From assembly GCA_947453195.1 (NCBI GenBank), contig CANGFO010000011.1, forward strand, positions 1-64,000: a stretch of 64,000 bases of DNA. Direction: 5' to 3'. The notes beneath the pieces are model-generated. The model had not been told where the DNA came from and made no database searches. It saw only the letters and a program-made list of their open reading frames with translations. The stretch's first letter is position 1, and each line of letters opens with the position of its first letter. The position numbers were made by a program, and so were the translations under genes. Origin of the DNA: Flavobacteriaceae bacterium (GTDB lineage Bacteria > Bacteroidota > Bacteroidia > Flavobacteriales > Flavobacteriaceae). Shown piece by piece: positions 1 to 10,480 of the stretch.

Positions 1-1
1 A

Positions 2-91
2 CTACCATCCACCGATTATTGGTTCACCGTAGATTATACCGAAGCCGCAGCTTACAAACAATTTAAAGCGCATTTCTCCTTGAAGCGATAA
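2..91 (+). CDS. C-terminal end of a T9SS type B sorting-domain protein (partial)
   Basis: Only the last 29 codons and a TAA stop are present; the gene begins left of the window. The tail reads LPSTDYWFTVDYTE and ends FKAHFSLKR. This is the characteristic end of the gliding-motility-associated C-terminal domain that routes large adhesins and repeat proteins through the type IX secretion system. The passenger domain is outside the window, so the protein's role cannot be judged. A very strong hairpin follows two bases after the stop. Confidence 0.85.
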   Translation, partial: LPSTDYWFTVDYTEAAAYKQFKAHFSLKR

Positions 92-92
92 A

Positions 93-160
93 TTAAAAAT
101 TTCATCCATAAAAAAAGTGCTAGAGAAATCTAGCACTTTTTTTATGGATGAAATTTTTAA
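93..160. terminator. Exceptionally long perfect hairpin, likely bidirectional terminator
   Basis: Positions 93-124 are perfectly complementary to 129-160: a 32-bp stem with no mismatch closed by a 4-base GAAA loop. The inner part (A-run, GTGCTAGA, GAAA, TCTAGCAC, T-run) is a classical intrinsic terminator in both orientations. The outer 16 bp or so extend it well beyond what termination needs. It lies just after the T9SS gene and upstream of the convergent M4 protease gene. Confidence 0.85.
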
Positions 161-501
161 GGTAAAAAAAGATTTGAACTTATTTGTAATTAATAAAAAA
201 GAAATTTACTAGGAAAATAAATAGTAATAAGTAAAATGAATTAATCGGTATTTGTTGAAATGCTTATATCAATATAGTGTCAATGAGAATGTCGAGATAA
301 TATCAAATAGCAACCGACATAAAGTAATACTCATTTAAATATAATATAAAATTTAAAAACTGAAATAATTATTAATTTAATTACCCATTTCATTTAGATT
401 ATTACCAAGAAAATATAGAAGTACAATGGTACATTGATCTATATAATTTATATGATTTATGTCTTTCATGATAATATTATAGGTTTGTTAAGGAACAAAA
501 A
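161..501. other. AT-rich intergenic stretch without a recognisable gene
   Basis: About 340 bases between the 68-bp palindrome and the terminator of the M4 protease gene. I see no convincing ORF, RNA gene or repeat; the sequence is strongly AT-rich with many stops in all frames. Confidence 0.6.
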
Positions 502-530
502 ATAAGGCACGAACTTTGTTCGTGCCTTAT
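502..530 (-). terminator. Intrinsic terminator of the M4 protease gene
   Basis: A 13-bp stem (502-514 with 518-530) with a TTT loop and core AAGGCACGAAC. Read on the minus strand it is followed by a T-rich tract (complement of the A-rich run at 491-501). It lies 20 bases past the stop of the protease gene. Confidence 0.85.
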
Positions 531-550
531 AAATATGTAGTAGTTATTAA

Positions 551-3466
551 TTAGTTAATGATAACTTTTTTAGTTACTGTTTTACCATTAGAAGTAACAT
601 TTATTAGATACATTCCTTTTTCTAATTGACCAAAATTAATTTCTTGATTAAATATAGTATTTGAGCTTTGATAGTGATTTGAATAACATTTTCTTCCTTG
701 TATATCAAATAAATCTACATTTACTTCGTCTGGTGTTGTTAATCTCAATAGTACAGTCCCGTTTGTAGGGTTTGGAGTGATAGAAAAAGTTTCAAATAAA
801 TTTTCATTATTAGCTAAAACATAAGTTCCTGTAATAACAAAATTGTCAATAATAGCTCCTTCATTTGTTACGCCTGGATCTGAAACAAAATTAAATCTAA
901 AAATGATATTGGATTGTGGAGTTGTACCTCCGTACCCAAAATCGGGCATATTCCAACTGTAATTCACTTTGTCTGCATTTACACCTCCATTTAGATTTGC
1001 ATCTGCGCCTGCACCAGTCCATTGTGCTCCTACACAATTTTCACAGTTTGTAGCATTAGGTGTATTTGAACTATTGTACCAAGATAAAGTCGAAGTTGAA
1101 TCACCTAAAATACTCCAATTTATACCCCCATTAGTAGAATATTCGACATTAATAAAATCGTAATCTGGTTCAAAATCAAAAGCCATATCAAATTTAATTT
1201 TTGGATTTTGATATTGTGTTAAGTCATAGCATTGTGATACTAAATAGGATGTCATACTATTTAGATATTGGCCAGACAAGTTTGTGCCATAAACATTTGA
1301 ACCTCCAGAAACGGTACTATTCAATATAGTTCCTGCAGCTTGACCTCTTTGCCAAAGTGTATTTGTATTTCCTTTGTCATAAGAAATTAAGTTGTCTGAA
1401 TTAGTTTCAAATGTATTAGTGTTGTTTACAACACCTGCTTCATTTATTAAAACAATAGTTGATTTGGTGTTATTTGCAGTATTTCCATCACCATTGGTTG
1501 TTGTTGTATATGAAATGGTGTGTGTTCCTCTCGCTAAACTTCCAATTGTAATAGGAAAATCAATTGTTTGACAAGACGAAATGGTTCCATTCCAATTTGT
1601 ATTGATTGGAGTTCCTCCATCGATACTATAGGAAACATTTACTGAGGTAATTGTATTAGTTCCTAAGTTTTCAAAAGTAATAGAAGAATTAGTAGCACCA
1701 CCACAAGCAACGGATAAAGGTTGAATAATTTTTTTCAAAGATACATCAGTAGCGTAGCCAACATATTGAGTTCCTACATTTACAGCATACCAAGCGTTAG
1801 TAACTGCAATTACTTCGAGGCTTGAACCACAATATAAGTTGTTTGCAACCTGAAGCGTTGCGTTTCTCATATCTAAATAAGTAGCATTCGGAGTTAGATA
1901 ATCTCTTTCAGCAAAATATACAATTTGTGATGACTTTGCCATTCCAATTCCAGTAACAGAATAAGTGTGTGGTGAAGGAGCATTGTTTGTCCCCGATTTT
2001 CCCATAGTTAAAATATAGAACCAATGATTCAATACACCACTGTTATTGTGAACACCACATTGGTCGTTGTTTGTGCTTGGAGTACATGAGCCTTCGTCAC
2101 CTGTGGTTGTCCAATTTGTTCCTAAATAGGTGTCAGGATTTCCATAGGATAAAGGTGTACTCATACTTCTAAATGGTGATGTTCCTAAGTCTTCAGCGAT
2201 TTTCCATACCCCAGTAGCAAAGGGTGCAATTAATGTTCCTGTTCTGCCATAATGTTCAATACAGGCTCCCCAAATATCAGATAAACCTTCATTGATTGCT
2301 CCTGATTGATTTTGATAAGCTAAATTTGCTGTAGCAGAACAAACACCATGTCCAATTTCATGTCCGCATACATCAATAGAAGTTAGAATAGAAACGGAAT
2401 TATTTCCATCTCCATAAGACATTACTGATCCATTCCAAAAGGCATTTACTAAACTGGTATTAGCATTAGATCTGTAATGAACATAACTTTTAAGCATAGT
2501 TCCGTTATCATCATAACTATTTCTATTGAAAATGTTTTTCCAAAAATCATAGGTCATTTCAGCTCCCCAATGCGCATCTAATGCTCCAATATCTTTGTTG
2601 GTATTGTTAAATTCTGCTGTTGTCCAGTTGTTATCTAAGTCTGTGAAATTTGTTGTTGGATAAGAAGTTGTTCTTGCACTATTAAATGTTTGAATTCCAC
2701 CTCCTCTTGTGTCATCTTTTAATATATATTTTCCAATTGTAGTATCTAAAGTTGTTTTGATAGTTCTAGATCCGCTGTATTTTGTATTTGCAGTTCCATC
2801 AACAGAAGCTGCAATTTGAGCTTCATTTTTGACTGATTTAGCATGTTTAATAATTGGATTTTTGTAAAGAATTGTTCCATTGTGCGCATCTACATAAATT
2901 TCTTCTCGAGCCAAAGGTTGCGTTGTGTATATGTCAAACTTGTAGGCCAAATTTACATTCCCCGTTTTAATGTTCGGTAAAAACAATAATTCACCACTAG
3001 GTTTAGAATAATTCATTGCTAATGCATCTTGAGGAGCATCCCATAAATAGATTGCGCCTGGCTTTGATTCTATAATTTTGTTTAAAGCTTCAATATTTGT
3101 AATAAACGGATTGCTATTTACAGAAGCAGCATTGTAAACTTCACCGTTAATTAAAAAAACCTCGTCGTTTAAACTGTGTGTTATTATTACTCCAAATTCA
3201 ACTTTTATTCCTTTATAATATTGTTGAAAATGTTCGTGTTTTTTTCCTGATTCATCTACGTTGGAGTAGGTAGGAACATAACGATTTTGTTTATCCAATT
3301 TACTCTTAGCCTTAAGTTGCGCTATAGCATCAACTTTAGATAGTGGAGTGTCAAATTGAAGCATGGTTTGGATAGGTTCCGATTCATTCAATTTCTTGTT
3401 CGTTTGCCCAATGCTTATTTGTAGTGCAAAAAGTAAAAAACAAATGGAAAGTAATGTTGATTTCAT
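551..3466 (-). CDS. Secreted M4 (thermolysin-family) zinc metalloprotease with T9SS type A sorting domain
   Basis: A 971-residue secreted endopeptidase. Residues 1-20 are a signal peptide, followed by an FTP-type propeptide. The catalytic domain has HEIGH at 369-373 and the third zinc ligand E393 in NEGLSD, the 24-residue spacing of thermolysin. A later PHTYSVTGIG segment supplies the expected active-site histidine. After the protease domain come a CARDB-like beta-sandwich (about 580-675), a region resembling MAM/jelly-roll modules, and a C-terminal type A sorting domain (from FSITPNPTNG, ending TKKVIIN). The protein should pass the Sec pathway, be exported by T9SS and have its tail removed. 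It lies alone on the minus strand. Its physiological substrate is unknown; protein scavenging is the likely role. Confidence 0.93.
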   Translation of the reverse strand: MKSTLLSICFLLFALQISIGQTNKKLNESEPIQTMLQFDTPLSKVDAIAQLKAKSKLDKQNRYVPTYSNVDESGKKHEHFQQYYKGIKVEFGVIITHSLNDEVFLINGEVYNAASVNSNPFITNIEALNKIIESKPGAIYLWDAPQDALAMNYSKPSGELLFLPNIKTGNVNLAYKFDIYTTQPLAREEIYVDAHNGTILYKNPIIKHAKSVKNEAQIAASVDGTANTKYSGSRTIKTTLDTTIGKYILKDDTRGGGIQTFNSARTTSYPTTNFTDLDNNWTTAEFNNTNKDIGALDAHWGAEMTYDFWKNIFNRNSYDDNGTMLKSYVHYRSNANTSLVNAFWNGSVMSYGDGNNSVSILTSIDVCGHEIGHGVCSATANLAYQNQSGAINEGLSDIWGACIEHYGRTGTLIAPFATGVWKIAEDLGTSPFRSMSTPLSYGNPDTYLGTNWTTTGDEGSCTPSTNNDQCGVHNNSGVLNHWFYILTMGKSGTNNAPSPHTYSVTGIGMAKSSQIVYFAERDYLTPNATYLDMRNATLQVANNLYCGSSLEVIAVTNAWYAVNVGTQYVGYATDVSLKKIIQPLSVACGGATNSSITFENLGTNTITSVNVSYSIDGGTPINTNWNGTISSCQTIDFPITIGSLARGTHTISYTTTTNGDGNTANNTKSTIVLINEAGVVNNTNTFETNSDNLISYDKGNTNTLWQRGQAAGTILNSTVSGGSNVYGTNLSGQYLNSMTSYLVSQCYDLTQYQNPKIKFDMAFDFEPDYDFINVEYSTNGGINWSILGDSTSTLSWYNSSNTPNATNCENCVGAQWTGAGADANLNGGVNADKVNYSWNMPDFGYGGTTPQSNIIFRFNFVSDPGVTNEGAIIDNFVITGTYVLANNENLFETFSITPNPTNGTVLLRLTTPDEVNVDLFDIQGRKCYSNHYQSSNTIFNQEINFGQLEKGMYLINVTSNGKTVTKKVIIN

Positions 3467-3492
3467 ATTGTAAATTGTATTGTTATAACTGC

Positions 3493-3500
3493 CAAATATA
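3493..3500 (-). promoter_or_regulatory. -7 element of the M4 protease promoter
   Basis: The minus strand reads TATATTTG, an exact match to the Bacteroidota -7 consensus TAnnTTTG, 27 bases upstream of the protease start codon. No clear TTG -33 box is visible at the usual distance. Confidence 0.5.
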
Positions 3501-3640
3501 AAAAAAAATGAGATTAAACAGTTTATAAATTATAGTTGGTGTTAAATTGAACTCAAAAAAAATAAATAATTCTTAAAAAAGAAAAACAAATAGTTGCTTT
3601 TTAGTAATTGTTTACGGAATTTTGAAACTTAATTTACAAT

Positions 3641-5143
3641 ATGGATAATTTACACTACATAAGTTCAGAAGTACTAAGAATTGAAACAATACAAGAAATT
3701 ATCACTCAAGATAAAAAACTTGCCTTGTCAAATGAATCTAAAGATAATATTCTAAAATGCAGAACGTATTTAGATTCAAAAATGGAATCTCATGAAACAC
3801 CAATTTATGGAATCAATACTGGTTTTGGGTCGTTGTGTAATGTCATAATTTCAAATGAAAATCTATCCAAATTACAAGAAAATTTGGTAAAATCTCATGC
3901 TTGTGGTACCGGAGAAGAAGTGCCTCATGAAATTGTAAAAATCATGTTGTTGCTTAAGATTCAATCGTTAAGCTACGGTAATTCAGGCGTGCAATTGATA
4001 ACAGTGCTCCGTTTAGTTGATTTTTATAATAATAACATTTTACCGGTTATTTATAATCAAGGTTCTCTTGGAGCAAGTGGTGATTTAGCACCATTAGCAC
4101 ATTTATCATTACCTTTATTAGGTGAGGGTGAAGTGTATTTTGAAGGGTTTCGTCAACCTGCTAACAAGGTATTAGAAAAATTTGGTTGGGAACCCATAGT
4201 ATTGCAATCAAAAGAAGGTTTAGCCTTACTTAATGGAACGCAATTTATGAGTTCTTATGGATGCTATATTCTTCTTAAAGCAATGAAATATTCTTATTTT
4301 GCTGATGTCATTTCTGCCGTTTCCTTAGAAGGATTTGATGGAAGAATCGAGCCATTTAATGAACTTATTCATTATGTTCGTCCGCACAAAGGGCAAATCA
4401 ATACTGCAAAAAGAATGACCGAATTATTAGAAGGAAGTCAAATTATTGCTCAACCAAAACAACATGTGCAAGATCCGTATTCGTTTAGATGTATTCCGCA
4501 AGTTCATGGTGCATCCAAAGACACTATTGATTATGTGAAAAAGGTTTTTAAAACAGAAATTAATTCGGTTACCGATAATCCAAATATTTTTGTAGGAGAA
4601 GACTTAATAATTTCAGGAGGAAATTTCCACGGTCAGCCGTTAGCCTTAGCTTTAGATTTCTTAGCTATTGCCTTATCGGAACTGGGAAGTATTTCCGAAA
4701 GAAGAACCTATCAATTGATTTCTGGATTAAGAGGATTACCTGCATTCTTAGTGGATAATCCAGGATTAAATTCTGGATTTATGATTCCGCAATATACTGC
4801 TGCAAGTATAGCGAGTCAAAACAAACAATTAGCAACTCCTGCTAGTGTAGATAGTATTGTTTCTAGTAACGGACAAGAAGATCACGTTTCTATGGGAGCT
4901 AATGCAGCTACCAAATGTTTACGCATTATGGACAACTTAGAACGTATTTTAGCCATAGAATTAATGAATGCTTCGCAAGCAATCGAATTTAGAAGACCTT
5001 TAAATTCAAGTGATTTTATCGAAATGTTTATAAAATCTTATAGAGAAGAAGTTCCTTTTGTTAAGGAAGACCGAATTCTTCATTATGATATTGAAAAATC
5101 TATTGCTTTTTTGAATAGCTTCTTTGTTGATATAGAAGAGTAA
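3641..5143 (+). CDS. hutH: Histidine ammonia-lyase
   Basis: Deaminates L-histidine to trans-urocanate and ammonia, the first step of histidine degradation, in the cytoplasm. The 500-residue length is normal. The Ala-Ser-Gly triad that cyclises into the MIO electrophile is at 145-147 within GSLGASGDLAPL. The catalytic-tyrosine motif YGINTGFG starts at Tyr57, and the QEDHVSMG and FHGQPLALALD motifs are present. The gene stands alone: no hutU, hutI or hutG is in the window, so the rest of the pathway must be encoded elsewhere. It converges with the TMEM175 gene, with two bases between the stops. The aromatic amino-acid lyase superfamily leaves a small chance of another substrate, but length and motifs favour histidine. 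Confidence 0.95.
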   Translation: MDNLHYISSEVLRIETIQEIITQDKKLALSNESKDNILKCRTYLDSKMESHETPIYGINTGFGSLCNVIISNENLSKLQENLVKSHACGTGEEVPHEIVKIMLLLKIQSLSYGNSGVQLITVLRLVDFYNNNILPVIYNQGSLGASGDLAPLAHLSLPLLGEGEVYFEGFRQPANKVLEKFGWEPIVLQSKEGLALLNGTQFMSSYGCYILLKAMKYSYFADVISAVSLEGFDGRIEPFNELIHYVRPHKGQINTAKRMTELLEGSQIIAQPKQHVQDPYSFRCIPQVHGASKDTIDYVKKVFKTEINSVTDNPNIFVGEDLIISGGNFHGQPLALALDFLAIALSELGSISERRTYQLISGLRGLPAFLVDNPGLNSGFMIPQYTAASIASQNKQLATPASVDSIVSSNGQEDHVSMGANAATKCLRIMDNLERILAIELMNASQAIEFRRPLNSSDFIEMFIKSYREEVPFVKEDRILHYDIEKSIAFLNSFFVDIEE

Positions 5144-5145
5144 AT

Positions 5146-5727
5146 TTATTTTTCTTCTTCAAATAAATTTTCAATTCGTTTATCGGGGATGAACCACATT
5201 ATTGCAACTAAAATATATATTATTATTGAAGCAATAGGATAAAAATAAGCTAATGCAATTGCTAATAAGTAAAAGAAAATAGAAGCTTTTTCTTTATATC
5301 CGTTACCAATTGCTTTGGATAATGCCGAATTTCTTCCTTCTAAATTAATAATGAACTTTTGTAAAATAGAGAAAGAAAACCCACTCATAAATAAAATTAT
5401 CCCATATAACATTATGGGTAATTTAGCGAGATGATTTTCTCCAATCCAACCAGTTATAAAAGGAACTAAGGACAGCCAAAATAACAAATGTAAATTTGCC
5501 CAAAGAATTTTTCCGTTTACTTTATTAACGGTATGCAGCATGTGGTGGTGATTATTCCAGTAAATGCCTACATAAATAAAACTCAAAGCATAACTTAAAA
5601 ATTTAGGAAGTAAAGGTTTAAGATCCTCCCAAGTATTACCTTCTGGAACTTTAAACTCCAAAACCATAATGGTAATTATAATTGCTAACACACCATCACT
5701 AAAAGCTTCAAGTCTGTTTTTGGTCAT
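5146..5727 (-). CDS. TMEM175-family (DUF1211) membrane protein, putative potassium channel
   Basis: A 193-residue integral membrane protein that opens with the family signature RLEAFSDGVLAIIITIMVLE. The F-S-D motif on the first helix is the pore-lining signature of TMEM175 channels. About six hydrophobic segments follow, as expected for a bacterial homologue with one six-helix unit per chain. Bacterial members studied are potassium-permeable channels; the physiological role is mostly unknown. It begins two bases after the DUF421 gene and is probably co-transcribed with it and the RimK-type gene. Confidence 0.88.
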   Translation of the reverse strand: MTKNRLEAFSDGVLAIIITIMVLEFKVPEGNTWEDLKPLLPKFLSYALSFIYVGIYWNNHHHMLHTVNKVNGKILWANLHLLFWLSLVPFITGWIGENHLAKLPIMLYGIILFMSGFSFSILQKFIINLEGRNSALSKAIGNGYKEKASIFFYLLAIALAYFYPIASIIIYILVAIMWFIPDKRIENLFEEEK

Positions 5728-5729
5728 GT

Positions 5730-6245
5730 TTAATTATTTAAGTTACCTAAGCTTTTGTGAATTTTTCTTTTGTGATGGGTTTGTTTCAAATCTTTATCTC
5801 CCGAAATAATGCTAATACTTCCATCTATTTCAAACATAGCTAGTTTAACATCTTTGTAAAATTCAACACCGTGTTCGCGCATGGCTTCTTGCAATTCTTC
5901 AGATGATATTCCTAATTTGGCAAGCGCCTTAAATTCTATTTTACCATTATGTATTAGAATTTCGGGTTTGTCTTGCAACATTTCTTTAATAAACTTAGAA
6001 TGCAGCATTGTTTTTTTGAAAACAAGATTTATTAAAAATAATGCAAACGCTGCCACAATACCACCAAGAAGGGTAGAGTTACTTCCAACCATGGCATTTT
6101 GAACCGAGTTACTGATTAGTAAAATTAAAATTACATCGGCAGTGTTTAATTGTGATAATTCTTTTTTGCCAAAAATCCGTAACGCAATTATCATAAATAG
6201 ATAAACACAAACGCTTCGAATAACTATGTCTAAGTAGGGGTTCAT
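5730..6245 (-). CDS. DUF421 (YetF-like) membrane protein
   Basis: 171 residues. Three hydrophobic segments fill roughly the first 80 residues. A small soluble domain follows, with the family pattern KPEILIHNGKIEFKALAKLGIS and a conserved LQEAMREHGV segment. DUF421 proteins are widespread in Bacillota and Bacteroidota and have been linked to envelope or spore functions, but no biochemical activity is established. It is flanked by the RimK-type ligase (16 bases upstream) and the TMEM175 gene (2 bases downstream), so it is the middle gene of a probable operon. Confidence 0.85.
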   Translation of the reverse strand: MNPYLDIVIRSVCVYLFMIIALRIFGKKELSQLNTADVILILLISNSVQNAMVGSNSTLLGGIVAAFALFLINLVFKKTMLHSKFIKEMLQDKPEILIHNGKIEFKALAKLGISSEELQEAMREHGVEFYKDVKLAMFEIDGSISIISGDKDLKQTHHKRKIHKSLGNLNN

Positions 6246-6261
6246 TAATTATTGTATGGTG

Positions 6262-7647
6262 TTAACTTATTACTACCGGTTTCTTCTTAATGTTGTTTTC
6301 AATTGCTTTAATCATTTCACCTGCAATATCTTTATTGGTAGCACCTTCAATTCCTTCTAATCCAGGTGATGAATTTACTTCTAATAATAAAGGTCCTTTA
6401 GAAGATCGAATGATGTCTACGCCGGCAACTTTTAAATCCATTGCTTTGGCTGCTTTAATGGCAATTCTTCTTTCTTCGGCAGTTGGTTTTATGATTCCAG
6501 CCGTTCCACCCATATGGATGTTGGCTCTAAATTCTCCTGGCGCTGCTTCTCTTTGAATGGCTGCAACCACTTTGCCATCAACTACAAATAATCGTAAGTC
6601 TTTTCCGTTGGCTTCTTTAATGAATTCTTGAACTAGTATATTGGCATTCAAACTTTTGAATGCATTAATTACCGATTCAGCTGCTTTTTTGGTTTCCGCC
6701 AAAACTACTCCTTTACCTTGTGTGCCTTCTAAAAGCTTTACTATTAATGGAGATCCGCCAACCATTTTAATTAAATCGTCGGTATCCAAAGGTGAATTAG
6801 CAAATCCTGTAGTTGGGATATCAACGTCATTTCTAAGTAATAACTGCAATGAAAATAATTTATCTCGTGATTGAGTTATGGCTGCCGCCGAATTCAAACA
6901 GAATACTTTCATAGCTTCAAATTGTCTCGTTAAAGCACATCCGTAAAAAGTTATGCTTGGTCGAATTCTTGGAATTACAGCATCAAAATAATCCAATACT
7001 TTTCCTCCACGATAATGAATTTCTGGGGTATCCGCATCCAGTTTCATGTAGCATTCTTTAATGTTTAGAAAATGCATTTCATGACCCCGCATTTCACCCG
7101 CTTCCATGATTCGTTTGTTGCTGTATAATTCTGGGTTACTAGCTAACAAACCAATTCGTAATCCTTTTTTATCTGAAAATTCAATTTGGTATAATTCCTT
7201 TAAATTTTCGGTGGTGTTTTGTCCTAATAAGTATTTTTGCTCTGGATCTACTAATATTCTGCCACTCATTGCTTCACGACCCAACAACATACGAAACCCC
7301 ATTGAATCTCTATTCGTTAAGGTCATCTCAATGGGCCAACTGTCACTTCCAATGGTTATTTTGGTCTGAATTACAAAACGTTGTTCTCTATATCCGCTTG
7401 AACTTTTTACAATTCTTTTATCAATTAATATAGCTTCACAATGAATTACCGTTTTTAAGTTGTTTTGAATCGGATTAATATCAAATTTCACCCAATTTAC
7501 TCCCTCTTTGGTGAAAGGAATAATGTTAATTGCATGTAATGCTGAAGTTTTTGCACCCGAATCTACACGTGCTTTAATTGCGGGAATTCCAAGTTCTGGG
7601 AAAGAACACCATTCTTCAGATCCTAAAATGATTTTGTTTTGAGGCAT
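6262..7647 (-). CDS. RimK-family ATP-grasp glutamate ligase fused to an N-terminal retropepsin-like domain
   Basis: 461 residues in two parts. Residues 1 to about 145 match the RimK-associated 'ATP-dependent zinc protease' domain ([29 protein letters not shown]), whose DSGA motif is aspartic-protease-like. Residues from about 165 to the end are a RimK-type ATP-grasp ligase, with ATP-binding loop [12 protein letters not shown] and metal-binding [19 protein letters not shown]. coli RimK adds glutamates to ribosomal protein S6; here the acceptor is unknown. The fusion suggests one chain that both adds and removes residues, but that is inference. Downstream of clpC by 26 bases and probably in the same transcript. 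Confidence 0.88.
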   Translation of the reverse strand: MPQNKIILGSEEWCSFPELGIPAIKARVDSGAKTSALHAINIIPFTKEGVNWVKFDINPIQNNLKTVIHCEAILIDKRIVKSSSGYREQRFVIQTKITIGSDSWPIEMTLTNRDSMGFRMLLGREAMSGRILVDPEQKYLLGQNTTENLKELYQIEFSDKKGLRIGLLASNPELYSNKRIMEAGEMRGHEMHFLNIKECYMKLDADTPEIHYRGGKVLDYFDAVIPRIRPSITFYGCALTRQFEAMKVFCLNSAAAITQSRDKLFSLQLLLRNDVDIPTTGFANSPLDTDDLIKMVGGSPLIVKLLEGTQGKGVVLAETKKAAESVINAFKSLNANILVQEFIKEANGKDLRLFVVDGKVVAAIQREAAPGEFRANIHMGGTAGIIKPTAEERRIAIKAAKAMDLKVAGVDIIRSSKGPLLLEVNSSPGLEGIEGATNKDIAGEMIKAIENNIKKKPVVIS

Positions 7648-7673
7648 TGTTGTATTTTTAATATCGGTATATA

Positions 7674-10217
7674 TTAACTTGTAGGTTTTTCTTTCTTTTC
7701 TACTTTAACGCTTAACTCTGTTGCGTTATCTTCAATATCCATGATGATTTCATCACCGCTTTCAATTTTAGAAGTAATGATTTCTTCTGCTAGTGAATCC
7801 TCAACATATTTTTGAATAGCTCTTTTTAATGGTCTTGCGCCAAATTGCTTGTCAAATCCTTTTTCTGCAATGAAAGCTTTTGCTTTATCGGTAAGCGTAA
7901 GGTTATAGCCTAATTCTTTAATTCGAGCATATAATTTTACCAATTCTAATTCGATGATTTGATCAATATCTACTTTTTCTAAAGCATTAAATACAATTAC
8001 ATCATCAATACGATTCAGGAATTCAGGAGCAAAAGTTTTCTTTAATGCATTTTCAATAATACTCTTCGAATTTTCATCGGCTTGAGCCACTTTGGCAGCA
8101 GTTCCAAATCCAACACCTTGTCCAAAATCTTTTAATTGGCGTGCACCAACATTGGATGTCATTATAATAATGGTGTTTTTGAAATCAATTTTGCGCCCTA
8201 AACTATCAGTTAAATAACCATCGTCTAAAACTTGCAACATCATGTTGAAAATATCTGGATGTGCTTTTTCAATTTCGTCTAGAAGTACTACGCAATACGG
8301 CTTTCTTCTAACTTTTTCAGTCAATTGTCCTCCTTCTTCGTAACCTACATATCCTGGAGGCGCACCTACCAATCGCGACACAGCAAATTTTTCCATGTAT
8401 TCACTCATATCGATACGAACTAATGCATCTTCAGAATCAAATAATTCTTTAGCCAATACTTTAGCTAATTGGGTTTTTCCAACTCCGGTTTGACCTAAGA
8501 AAATGAAAGAGCCAATCGGCTTGTTTGGATCTTTTAATCCAGTTCTGTTTCTTTGGATAGAACGTGCAATTTTCATAACCGCCTCATCTTGTCCAATTAC
8601 CTTGCCTTTAAGTAGATCGGGTAGTTTAGCTAATTTATTACTTTCAGTTTGTGCTACACGATTTACAGGAATTCCGGTCATCATTGAAACCACATCAGCC
8701 ACATTATCTTCGGTAACCTCAATACGGTTGTTTTTAGAATCTTCTTCCCATTTTTCTTGAGCAATGGCAAGCTCTTTTTCTAGTTTCTTTTCATCATCTC
8801 TTAATTTAGCTGCTTCTTCGTATTTCTGTCTTTTAACGACTGAATTTTTTTGTTCGCGCACTTCTTCCAATTGTCGTTCTAAATCTAGTATTTGTTTAGG
8901 AACATCAATATTGGTGATGTGAACACGAGAACCCGCTTCATCCAAAGCGTCAATAGCCTTGTCTGGTAAAAAGCGCTCCGACATGTAACGGTCAGTTAAT
9001 TTTACGCAGGCTTCAATAGCTTCATCAGAATAAGTTACATTATGATGGTCTTCGTATTTGCCTTTAATATTGTTTAATATTAAAATGGTGTCAGTAACGG
9101 AAGTTGGTTCTACAATTACTTTTTGAAAACGACGCTCTAATGCGCCATCTTTTTCAATATGTTGACGGTATTCGTCTAATGTTGTTGCGCCAATACATTG
9201 AATTTCTCCTCTTGATAAAGCAGGTTTTAACATGTTAGAAGCGTCTAAGGAACCAGTAGCTCCACCAGCACCTACAATAGTATGGATTTCATCAATGAAT
9301 AAAATGATATCGTCATTCTTTTCTAATTCATTCATTACGGCTTTCATTCGCTCTTCAAATTGCCCACGGTATTTTGTACCGGCAACCAAACTAGCAAGAT
9401 CAAGTGTAACTACTCTTTTATTGAATAAGATGCGAGAAACTTTTTTCTGAATAATACGCAAAGCAAGACCCTCTGCAATAGCCGATTTACCCACACCAGG
9501 TTCACCAATAAGTAACGGATTATTTTTCTTTCTTCTACTTAATATTTGGGATACACGCTCAATTTCTTTTTCGCGACCTACTACAGGATCTAATTTTCCT
9601 TCTTCAGCCATTTCAGTTAGGTCACGTCCAAAGTTATCTAATACCGGTGTTTTAGATTTTTTATTGGTTTTAGAAGTTGGGTTGTTAAAACTTTCTCCTT
9701 TTATTCCGTCGTCATGCGAAGAATCTTCATTGAAGGATTCGTTTTTCGGTAAGTTTTCTAAGAAATTCTCTTCTTTTGGCATCATATCTAAATATTGTTC
9801 TTTCGCTACTTCATAATCTATTTTTAGTTTATTAAGTAACTTAGTTGTAGGATCGTTTTCATTTCGAAGAATACAAAGCAATAGGTGGGCAGTACTTATT
9901 GAACTGCTTTGAAAAACTTTTGCTTCCAAAAAAGTCGTCTTCAACGCTCTTTCAGCTTGGCGCGTAAGGTGTAAATTCTTTTTATCTAAGCTAACTTCTA
10001 AATTTGGATTTGGCGGACTTAATATTTCCACTTTCTTTCTCAAGTGATCTAAATCAACTGATAAGTTATTTAAAATCGTTATCGCTTTGCCATTTCCATC
10101 TCTCAAAATTCCTAGCATAAGATGTTCAGTACCAATGAAATCATGGCCTAAACGAAGGGCTTCTTCTTTGCTGTAGGTAATTACATCTTTTACTCTAGGT
10201 GAAAAATTATCATCCAT
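7674..10217 (-). CDS. clpC: ClpC-type AAA+ ATPase, unfoldase subunit of the Clp protease
   Basis: 847 residues with the full ClpC layout. A double Clp-N domain (about 1-145) precedes AAA-1 with Walker A GEPGVGKS near residue 240. A UVR-containing middle domain follows ([19 protein letters not shown]), then AAA-2 with Walker A GQTGVGKT near 575 and a C-terminal D2-small domain. It unfolds substrates and feeds them to ClpP, controlling protein quality and regulated turnover. The UVR motif separates ClpC from ClpA and ClpB. It is divergent from gyrA across a 263-base AT-rich gap. clpP is not in the window. Confidence 0.95.
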   Translation of the reverse strand: MDDNFSPRVKDVITYSKEEALRLGHDFIGTEHLMLGILRDGNGKAITILNNLSVDLDHLRKKVEILSPPNPNLEVSLDKKNLHLTRQAERALKTTFLEAKVFQSSSISTAHLLLCILRNENDPTTKLLNKLKIDYEVAKEQYLDMMPKEENFLENLPKNESFNEDSSHDDGIKGESFNNPTSKTNKKSKTPVLDNFGRDLTEMAEEGKLDPVVGREKEIERVSQILSRRKKNNPLLIGEPGVGKSAIAEGLALRIIQKKVSRILFNKRVVTLDLASLVAGTKYRGQFEERMKAVMNELEKNDDIILFIDEIHTIVGAGGATGSLDASNMLKPALSRGEIQCIGATTLDEYRQHIEKDGALERRFQKVIVEPTSVTDTILILNNIKGKYEDHHNVTYSDEAIEACVKLTDRYMSERFLPDKAIDALDEAGSRVHITNIDVPKQILDLERQLEEVREQKNSVVKRQKYEEAAKLRDDEKKLEKELAIAQEKWEEDSKNNRIEVTEDNVADVVSMMTGIPVNRVAQTESNKLAKLPDLLKGKVIGQDEAVMKIARSIQRNRTGLKDPNKPIGSFIFLGQTGVGKTQLAKVLAKELFDSEDALVRIDMSEYMEKFAVSRLVGAPPGYVGYEEGGQLTEKVRRKPYCVVLLDEIEKAHPDIFNMMLQVLDDGYLTDSLGRKIDFKNTIIIMTSNVGARQLKDFGQGVGFGTAAKVAQADENSKSIIENALKKTFAPEFLNRIDDVIVFNALEKVDIDQIIELELVKLYARIKELGYNLTLTDKAKAFIAEKGFDKQFGARPLKRAIQKYVEDSLAEEIITSKIESGDEIIMDIEDNATELSVKVEKKEKPTS

Positions 10218-10480
10218 CTTTTTCTATAATTAGTATTGTAAATCTAGTGATTTTCATAAGTAATTGCAAATACTATTCCTAATGAAAACCTGTGTCAGTA
10301 AATTGACAAAAAAATAATTATAAAATCCACTCCTAAATAGCTAATTTATTAACCATTTGTGAAGGGTATTTTGTTAATAAATCATTGAAATTAGTCGGCA
10401 AAAATGCTTTCAAGAGAATATAAAAAATGTAACTTGCACGTTTGAATTTAAAATTAATTTACTTTAAAAATTTATAAAAT

